Shown here piece after piece: positions 19,236-26,936 of a stretch of DNA of 28,958 nucleotides. The stretch covers positions 1-28,958 of the forward strand of contig JAMQCK010000312.1 in NCBI GenBank assembly GCA_024196135.1, written 5' to 3'. Origin of the DNA: Pleurotus ostreatus/Saccharomyces cerevisiae fusant. Lineage: Eukaryota; Opisthokonta. Made by a program: the position numbers and the translations under genes. How positions within the stretch are numbered: position 1 is the stretch's first letter; each line of letters starts with the position of its first letter. Under the pieces are notes generated by a model that saw nothing but the letters and a program-made list of their open reading frames with translations, had not been told where the DNA came from and made no database searches.

Positions 19236-22200
19236 ATGGACGCCCCTGGCTTCGGCTGGCGATTGGAGTTGCCAAACCGGGACCCAAAATTCCCGGATCT
19301 CTACATGTGTACAAGCCACCCCCAGGTCGAGAGGCTCTGTACATCCGCACGCGGGCATGTTAAGCGTATAATCTACTATCATGTAGACACCTCGAAAGCG
19401 CACATGGCGGAGAGGCGCGCGTGGGCGAAGGGGCTTGGGGTCCCCTATGGACCAGCTGCTCAAATGCTGGAGAAAGGTGCGATCTTCGCTCAGCAACACT
19501 TCCGGTACTAACCTGCACTATGCAAGGCCTATTTGAAGTCAAAAAAGGCGACATGGTGTACGCCAGGATTGATGACGATCCCAACAACGACATGCTTCAA
19601 ATCTGGCCAGCGGGGTGCGTGTTATTGCTGGATGATCCCAACTATGAACTCACTCCATCCCCAGACTTGACGCCTTCGACTCCTCGTCAGTAGAGCGATA
19701 TGGACTCTCGCGTAGCGACATGCTGGGAACGCGGGAGTATCGTGTCGAACACAAAGGCCTGACATATTACGAGAACTGCCCGAACGCATCCTCGACGCAA
19801 GATAGACGGTGCTTTGGGAATGGCGAGATGCGACAGAAGCCGCGCAATGTTACAGCGCCCTCGGTCGGCGGAAACCCAAACAAAGTAACCGTGGAGGAGT
19901 TCGAACTACGTCGCAAGATCGTCTTCGTGAGCAGATGATTATGAATGACTAAAAATGATTTCTGACAACGCACAGACATCGACGGAGATTGGCGTGCATG
20001 CCTTGCGCTCTAGGGCGCCCGAAATTCACCAGCACCTGCACGATCAGTGCGAGGTAGTCAACGCCCCCAAACTCGGCGTCGATGATAACTATGCATTCCA
20101 TAATCTTCAGCTCAATTTCTATGGCGCCTCCACCTACGAATCGCGTACGAAAATCTTCAACTGGTCGATCTACGCATTAACAATCATTTTAGAGATGAGC
20201 ATGGGCGCCATGGGCAAGTCTGGGGAAGCACACGTAGATGAGGAAGACGGTCACGCAGGTGTCAGCGCGATGATTGCCTGGCACGACCTTCCAGATGGCT
20301 ACGAAGCCGGCAGATTTCACTTCTTAGAGCTTGGCGCATACATTATGCTCCAGGACTTCGTTGTAGTCTGTTTCTCGTCGCTTTATCGGCACGGTGGAAC
20401 CCCTCCAATAGCGCCGCAGGGCGAGAAGGTGGTACCTTGGGCCTGTCGGTTCAATGCCATTCTGTACGGCAACCGCTACGCGGCTGAAGGCGATACGTGG
20501 CATAGCCTAGCAGCGCTTCCCGGGGCGCGGCATGTAGCAGATGACGAGGACGCCCCTCTCTGCAGGACGTCGTCTGTCTTTCGCATCTCCCCGTATGCAA
20601 CAAACCCTATGTCAGTCCCTCTCTCGCACGACCTTCCATCTGGCTGGCTAACTCCATTTCCAGCTATGATGAGCTGCTCGACACCGTCTCCTCCAACGAA
20701 TGCACGTACACGTGCGATGGCAAGGCGATGATGTCGCCGAAATCGCTTGTGAATTACTACTCGCGCGCGCAATACCAACACTTCGTAGCGACGGCTCGGC
20801 AGCTTCAATGGCCCGTGCATGCCGACTACGAGATGTTCCGCCAGAGCATTTCTTTTGAGATCGAAGGGGAGGTAATCACGCCCGATCCTTGGCCATATGC
20901 GCCCGATGGAACTCCGTTCAAAATACCGCGGTTAGAGTCAGAGGGTGCGCTTGTTGCTCTGTTCGTGTGGTTCGTCGGGTTCGTCATGCTGATACACTCT
21001 TAGAAGCGCGGCAGATACTTGACGGGACCCTTCCGGTCTCGCTTCGGAACCAGGCCATCCTACGCTGCGCCTCCTTCGCCGCGAAGCGCGCATCTGTCAT
21101 TCCGTATGTGGCAGGACAGTATGATGAGTTCGGTAATCGGATCTACAAGGCGGGAGCCAATGCCTCACCAAGTGCGCATTCATCAATCCTTCAGACACAG
21201 TTCATTGATGTTGATACAGCAGCGGCAAAGAAGAAAGAAGGGGCTGGCAGTCGCGGTGGGTTGGATTCCCGTTGATAGCCTGCGCCCATAGCTCACTATA
21301 CCTTTTGCGCAGGTTTGCGAGGCAAAGGTAAGTTGCGCACATCGTCGTTCTACATCATTACATGTCGCTGAGCAAAAACAGTCTCGAAAAAGCCCTTTCC
21401 CGTGCGACTCCTTGCTAGCAAGGGATGGCGAGCTGCAGCGCTCAAGAAGATCTCGACTGCGATGGTCAAGATGAAAAAACGCGAGAAGACGAAAAGGACA
21501 AGGGCGGCGGCGACGGAAAGCGTTGATTCACGCGCAGCATCCGAGGGTTTGTACAACACGTTGCGTGTCACAAGTCTGGTCTCTGATATGGCCCTAGAGA
21601 GCACGCATGCAGAGATAACACACATCACCGGTCATAGGCTGTGCAAGGTACGCTTGAACCCGCCAATGATGTGCTCTGACTCAACCGAGCGGCCAGGATG
21701 GCGAAAATCTTGAATACCGAGTCAAATGGGCCGGCTTCAAACGACTGACCTGGGTCCATCAACATGACATGTGCGCTTTTCTTCAACAATCCCATTCATG
21801 AGTTCTGATGTCTTCTTGAAGGAACTGTTGCGACGATCTGCTGACCGCGTATCATCGCGATAAAGGCATTATTTTGCCGCAGCAGATATGTAAGGCTATC
21901 AATATTTTCTGAAGATACTGTCATAGTGACAACGGCTTACAGACTCTTGCAATGCCGGAAGCGATATCGAGGCGGATGCGTCCAGCGATCTGACCGAAGA
22001 CCTCGAAGTCGACGCCCAACAAATCGAAACTCAGATGCCAATGGCGGCGCACGCAATGGACGTCGATGTAGACGAGGATACCATGGCATATACGGTAGAC
22101 ATTGCGGAGTGGACGGGGTTCGAGTCCACTTCTTTCGACCTTGCGGTCCGCTCGCCGAGTCCAACGTCCCCTTCTTTTGACCTCACGGTCCGCTCGCCGA

Positions 22201-24667
22201 GTCCAATGTCCACTTCGTTTGACCTCACGGTCCGCTCGCCGAGTCCGCGCTCATTTGAGCCTCCATCACCGGTGACAACCTTTGATCCGAGTAAGTTCTT
22301 CATAAGCTCTGCGAGCCGTACTAATCATGACCTGAAGGATCAGCTTCCACCGAACCGCTCTTCCTTTCGGAGCCAGATATGGATGTCGACACCCCTGAGT
22401 ATGAGGATCCGTTCAGAACAATAGCACGTATGTATTCTGAACTTGCAGATGAAAGAATGCTCATGAAGACTATAGAAGAGCCCAGTCAAGAAAGCGCCGG
22501 AGAGCTACCGTCAACAAGCTCGCCAGCGACCGCTCAGAATTATGAAGGTAGCTCAACCGTCGTTTTATGCGCCCCCATCTCATCATTATCAGATGCGCCG
22601 CTCATAGCTTGCCTTGCAGGCGACGGCTTCTCAGACGCAGCCGCCACATTCAAGGATGCGCGCGCTGCCTTGAAGGCTGGGTTTGGGCGTCTATCAGCCG
22701 GGGACGAAGCGATCGAGAAGCTCGAGGCGCTTAACAAGGTGTTAGGATCGACTGCAGCAGCCCTCGTGCTCCGCGAGCATGATCACGGCGTGGACCTATC
22801 CATTCCCGGCATGCAAGCTATTATTCAGGCGTCGGAAAAGCTCCACCAGGTCGGACAGCACATCGCCATTTCCGAAGCAGACATGATGCTCTATCAGCAG
22901 AGCGTCATCCTCGCACAAATAACTTTCGACCACTGGCTTCGCAGCATGGCAGCCGCTATTACAGCGAGGGGCGCATCTTACAGTAACACCACGACCTGGT
23001 TCGTGGCACTCTACCAACGGGCTGTAGCTGCTGTGGACCAACCTGCCGCCATCGTTGATGACGCGAACAAGGTCTCCTTCATCGCGCCAGCTGAGCTTGC
23101 TATCCCTCCCGAGCGCTCATACATCGTGGACTTCCCGAACATCGCGACCTACCGCCCCCCATCAGAGCGCAAAGGCCGCAGCGCTCGGATCACGTCTTTA
23201 TTGCTCAACGTTGTCTACACCTGGTTCGCCGGTCAAGCGCTCACGTCTGAGCAGGAGGCTAGGTACGAAATCTGCGCAACCGTACTGCAACACTACAAAG
23301 CGCCGGGCGTCTTTCTCCTCACCGAGGTCTGGCACGTATTCAAGAGCCCGACCGGCTTCCGCTCTAAGCGCCCGCATCGCAAGAATCAGTCATTCCAGCG
23401 ACCGGATCTTCGTCGCTTGGTCGAAGCAATCAAGCTCTTGCCAACCGCGACTGACGGTCTTTCAAGTCTCGAAGAGGAGGTCACTGCATATGTAGCAGAG
23501 CGACAAGACGAGTATCAGCATCCCCGCAAATCAATGGCTGGTAGAAACAGTATGCAGGTGAGCTTCCAATAGTTCCTGGGTGTCCAAACTCTGATGCACA
23601 ATGCAGGAGGAGTCTGCGCAATCAGAGGGCGAGGACAACCCCGTCGCTCATGACGCAAATATCAACAATGTGAGATTAAATATCAGCGACCGGTTCAGAT
23701 TGTTAACGCGTACCCTCTTTTGTAGCTGCTTAACGGCCTGTCGACTGAAGAGAGTTCGGAAGTGGCTACGCCTCTGCAGATAGCCCACGCAAAGGAGCAT
23801 ATGTTGCGCTTTCTTCGCGATTTAGCCCCCTTGATTGGGTGGAACACTCCAGGTCAACAGCCTCCAGCAGATTCCGCCCCGCAACTCGCCCTTTTGGAGT
23901 ACACTTCCAGCCGGCAGGACCAGCGCCTTCCCTTCCGTGAAAGGGCGCCATCACGCCAGCGCATCTGTCGCGACGATGGCCCCTTTCACCCTGACCGGGT
24001 GCTCACCCGTGCTGGCATATTCAGTATCCTCGTCTTTCGCGGCATTCTATTCGCATCAGAGAAGCTGCTAGAGGACGAGGAGCTGACTCCAACCTTCGCG
24101 GATCTGGAGGCGTTCGAGCGTTGGCGAGGCACCGGGTCGGAGGACAAATTTTGCGTCAAGAATGCTTATGGGCAAACAAATCTGCGGAATACTCGTAATG
24201 CCAGTCGCTTTTGGGACAGCTCCAAGTCGATCCTCCCCTACTTCAACGCGAAGAAAACCCCACTTTCCTTCTCCGAGACCGTGCAGAAGATCAGGACGGT
24301 GTACACCTTCGGCCCACTCGTCGCGTACCTCACCGCCGTTGACTTGGCGTATGCCGGTCAGGTTCAGCATCCCACGTCCGTTGATATCGCAACGTACTCG
24401 ACAATGGGCGCCATGCGAGGGATGGGCAAGCTAGGGCTTCCGCATGCGACCCCTGAACAGCGCGCCCAAACCTTCGAGGCCTTATACCAATCGATGACGG
24501 AGGAAATCACCGAGGAGGAAAAGCACCACTGGGTATGGGATCGCGCCTTGCTGGAGCATGCACTGTGTAAGTATCATAAATGTGCTTACCTTTTTCACAC
24601 AAAGCCGTGGAGGTGGTGCTTGTGTGACGGATGCGCGACCAAGCACGAATGCCCGGCATGTCAGTGA
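19236..24667 (+). CDS. TET/JBP-type 2OG-Fe(II) dioxygenase fused to a chromodomain
   Basis: Exons: 19236-19476, 19527-19685, 19757-19926, 19976-20144, 20193-20610, 20664-20944, 21004-21255, 21313-21327, 21382-21647, 21697-21770, 21822-21889, 21943-22290, 22338-23557, 23607-23669, 23726-24667. They sum to 4686 bases, 1561 residues. The dioxygenase core shows the metal ligands H260xD262 (AHVDEEDGH), then DLPDGYEAGRFHF, the distal H313 (RHGGTPPIAP) and R332 (WACRF), the pattern of fungal TET/JBP enzymes that oxidise 5-methylcytosine or thymine. A Lys/Arg-rich stretch (about 590-610) precedes a chromodomain at about 643-697: LEYRVKWAGF, TWVHQHDM, NCCDDLLTAYH. Its first aromatic-cage position seems non-aromatic. 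Residues 769-808 are SPSP repeats; 840-1230 and 1250-1561 are unrecognised helical regions. Weakest joins: 19686-19756 (if wrong, exons 1-2 would form a separate 135-residue ORF), exon 8 (15 bases) and the 3' end. Confidence 0.75.
22134..22253 (+). repeat. Three coding 42-bp repeats (SFDLxVRSPSP)
   Basis: Copies begin at 22134, 22176 and 22218, with a shorter fourth start at 22254. Each encodes FDL.VRSPSP plus a Ser/Thr/Pro spacer, so the period is 14 residues and the frame is kept. The repeats lie in the linker between the chromodomain and the large C-terminal region; the RSPSP cores are possible phosphorylation sites. Confidence 0.85.
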
Positions 24668-24825
24668 CGTGTCCCTCGGGTGTTCTTCCTTTTTATATCT
24701 TGTTCATTGTAGTTATACATCGGGGTTATTCTATACGAGCTTGTATTGCGACCTTCTTCCAGGAGTCCCGTGTGCTCGCTCGCCGTGAAGGCAAATGGAA
24801 AACCGCCTCACGGCCGTCGGGCTGT

Positions 24826-24862
24826 CGTGCTCACGGCGTGGAAATCACGTGCTCACAGCGTG
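24826..24862. repeat. Short direct repeat in the intergenic gap
   Basis: CGTGCTCACGGCGTG (24826-24840) and CGTGCTCACAGCGTG (24848-24862) differ at one base. They lie between the dioxygenase gene and the minisatellite; no function is evident. Nothing else was recognised in 24668-24951. Confidence 0.6.
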
Positions 24863-24951
24863 ACAGGGGGCCCCCTTAATCCAAAAATGGAAAGCCGCTA
24901 TTGCCCTTGTGTGATCTGAAGGCCTATCCGCGACTCTACTAGGGCATCTCT

Positions 24952-25308
24952 GACTTGCTCGCGCGGACCCTTGACTTGCTCGCGCGGGCTTCTCACTTGC
25001 TCGCGCGGGCTTCTCACTTGCTCGCGCGGGCTTCTCACTTGCTCGCGCGGGCTTCTCACTTGCTCGCGCGGACCCTTGACTTGCTCGCGCGGGCTTCTCA
25101 CTTGCTCGCGCGGACCCTTGACTTGCTCGCGCGGGCTTCTCACTTGCTCGCACGGGCTCCCCACTTGCTCGCGGAAAGCTTTCTCTTGCTCGCGGAAAGC
25201 TTTCTCTTGCTTGTGCGGCATGTTGTCTTGCTCGCGCGGACGCCTGACTTGCTTGCGCGGCACCGCCTCTTGCTCGCGCGGAGCCTCCTCTTGCTTGCGG
25301 GGACGCTC
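24952..25308. repeat. Minisatellite, 17 units of 21 bp
   Basis: The unit is (G/C)ACTTGCTCGCGCGG followed by GCTTCT or ACCCTT. Seventeen units fill 357 bases exactly; the nine leftmost are nearly identical, with two alternating 3' halves, and those nearest the phosphatase gene (25140-25308) are diverged. That gradient suggests recent growth at the left edge. Because 21 is a multiple of 3 and the unit lacks stops in several phases, multiple frames are open on both strands. In one minus frame it encodes heptads like REQVRSP and REQVKGP. Confidence 0.95.
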
Positions 25309-25368
25309 AACCAAGTACTAACAATCAGCTTTCTGACTTGCGACACGCAAATGAATTAATTTACGGAA

Positions 25369-26457
25369 TCAACGGCATACGCGGCGGTGGTTGATCGCGT
25401 CGGTGGGCATGGTCGCGTTCTGGTTGTCGCCGCCGCTGAAGGCCGTGTTGTTGAAGAGCCCGAGCGCGACGAGGACGGTGGGGGGCAGCTCGCGGTGCGT
25501 GAAGGAGACGTGGAGGGCGTCGCCGCTGAGGAGCGCCTGCGCGCTCGCGTTGACCCAGGGGTAGCCGATGGTCCCGCTCAGCGCGTTGCCGTAGCCGATG
25601 TTGTGGAAGTACATGAGGTCGTTGGCGTACTCGAACGCGAGCCACTCGTTCGGCGTGAAGAGGTCGAGGCTGCAGAAGTGCGACTCGCCGCGGATGACGC
25701 TCTCGTAGCCGCAGAGCTGCTGCATGCCGTACACGTCCTCGGAGGTCCAGTTGAAGCCGGGCACAGTAGCCTTTAGGCGCGCGACGATGGGCTTGGTGTA
25801 TTTATCGCGGAACGCGGAGGACTGCTCAGAGCCGCGGCTGGAGCTGTACGCGGGGCACGCCTTGTACGGCGTCAGGGAGTCAGCGCCCTCCTCTTCGCCC
25901 TCGGGGACCTGCACGAGCTCGGTCTGGTTGGAGTAGCGGTCGAGCCCAGAGATGAGGCTCTTCGCACTCAAGACGGTACGCTCGGCCGTGCTAGTCCAGA
26001 CCTTCTTGGGAGGAGCAAGAGCGGGATATCGACGAGCGAGCTCAATACCCAAGCTCATGCTCTCCAAGACGCCGATCTTCGTGAGCTGTTCAAGGTCCGG
26101 GTCCTCGATGGGACTCTTCCAGTTACTCAGGAAAGCAAGTGGCGCCGCGGTCCCAGACGTTGCAGTCCAGTCGACATCGCTCGTGTTCTCGAGTTTGTCG
26201 ACGAAGGGCTCGATGTACGACTCGTAGTCAAAGTCGTTGGCATAGATGGCCGCGTGTCGTACGAGGTACGCTGCGCCTGTCACGTTGCAGCCCTGAGGCG
26301 GCTTGGGCGTGAGTCCTGGGTCCTGCGCGGAGAAGTAGGGAGCGATGCCGGACAGGTGCTTCAAGGGATTGAAGGAGTAGCTGTTCGGGCTGTAGAGAAT
26401 GTTCTGCGACGCGGCGACCACCGTCGCAGGGAGGACAGCGAGGTGGGGGTACTTCAT
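25369..26457 (-). CDS. Secreted histidine-phosphatase-family protein, C terminus altered
   Basis: The 362-residue frame begins with a short probable signal peptide (MKYPHLAVLPATVVAASQ) and contains YLVRHAAIYANDFDYESY, KVWTSTAERT, a Cys-containing LCGYESVIRGESHFC and THRELPPTVLVALGLFNN. These match the basidiomycete branch of the histidine acid phosphatase superfamily, in which RHA replaces the usual RHG and HRE stands for the HD/HE proton donor. Several N-glycosylation sites (NVT, NTS, NQT, NWT, NAS, NAT) fit secretion. Ordinary members go on for roughly 70-100 residues after PTDAINH; here the frame ends at RRVCR. A phase-0 donor GTATGC directly after NHRR (25380) may instead splice at 25318 into the minisatellite, adding 139 residues. 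Substrate is unknown; phytate or other phosphomonoesters are possible. A TATA box lies 50 bases upstream. Confidence 0.75.
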   Translation of the reverse strand: MKYPHLAVLPATVVAASQNILYSPNSYSFNPLKHLSGIAPYFSAQDPGLTPKPPQGCNVTGAAYLVRHAAIYANDFDYESYIEPFVDKLENTSDVDWTATSGTAAPLAFLSNWKSPIEDPDLEQLTKIGVLESMSLGIELARRYPALAPPKKVWTSTAERTVLSAKSLISGLDRYSNQTELVQVPEGEEEGADSLTPYKACPAYSSSRGSEQSSAFRDKYTKPIVARLKATVPGFNWTSEDVYGMQQLCGYESVIRGESHFCSLDLFTPNEWLAFEYANDLMYFHNIGYGNALSGTIGYPWVNASAQALLSGDALHVSFTHRELPPTVLVALGLFNNTAFSGGDNQNATMPTDAINHRRVCR

Positions 26458-26506
26458 GCCGGATGGGATGGGTGTGGTTGGCTACCTCTTTGACGGTCGA
26501 GCGAGG

Positions 26507-26513
26507 TTTTATA
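26507..26513 (-). promoter_or_regulatory. TATA box of the phosphatase-family gene
   Basis: On the minus strand GGATATAAAACC lies 50-56 bases upstream of the ATG at 26457, a fitting distance for a core promoter with a short leader. Confidence 0.5.
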
Positions 26514-26827
26514 TCCGAGCACGGTATGGAGGAGGACAAGAGGCGGGCTGGGATACGCACCGTCTGCGCGCCCTGGCAACATGTGCATGCTGGGGCACAT
26601 ATAGCTTCTCATGAACCTGCGCGTAACGCATACCGTCGGCGTCATGCCGCAACTGACCATGGTGACGTGACGTAGACAGCCAACTTTAACAATCACAAAA
26701 TACAACGGATCGGAATACTCCGCGCGCCCATGTGCAAGTGGGGGCTGGTGACACAGATGAATAGGTGCCAATGAGAAACATTCAAGATGGAGTGGCAATA
26801 AATATGTTGGTAGAGCCAGCGGCAAAC

Positions 26828-26832
26828 AAAAA
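26828..26832 (-). terminator. Pol III terminator of tRNA-His
   Basis: A run of five T on the minus strand begins 21 bases beyond the 3' end of the tRNA gene, the usual RNA polymerase III stop signal. Confidence 0.6.
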
Positions 26833-26852
26833 CCTAGGCATTTCACGAAGTA

Positions 26853-26936
26853 TGTCGGTAGCAGGATTCGAACCTGCGGCTTCTCGGAGCTACAACTCGC
26901 CACAACGAGATGATTTCACCCCTAATCGATACCGAC
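26853..26936 (-). tRNA. tRNA-His (GUG) with a 12-nt intron
   Basis: The 7-bp acceptor stem is GTCGGTA/TACCGAC with A73; the D-stem is GATT/AATC. The anticodon stem TCTCG/CGAGA encloses a loop beginning TTGTGG, with anticodon GTG. The T-arm is GCAGG-TTCGAAT-CCTGC, giving a clear B box. Twelve extra bases after G37, before C38, are in the canonical place of a nuclear tRNA intron; without them the length is 72. The loop TTGTGGC equals that of other eukaryotic tRNA-His genes as I remember them. Confidence 0.93.

Noticed and set aside
19236..24667. KDZ transposase as a partner of the TET/JBP gene
   Set aside because: I looked for a linked large transposase because such pairs are known in fungi; none is present in this window.
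24952..25308. CRISPR array
   Set aside because: The units are contiguous 21-mers without unique spacers, and the genome is eukaryotic.
24955..25359. Plus-strand open frames with LLARASH or CSRGLLT repeats
   Set aside because: They exist because a stop-free 21-bp unit is repeated; there is no ATG, promoter or splice support on the plus strand.
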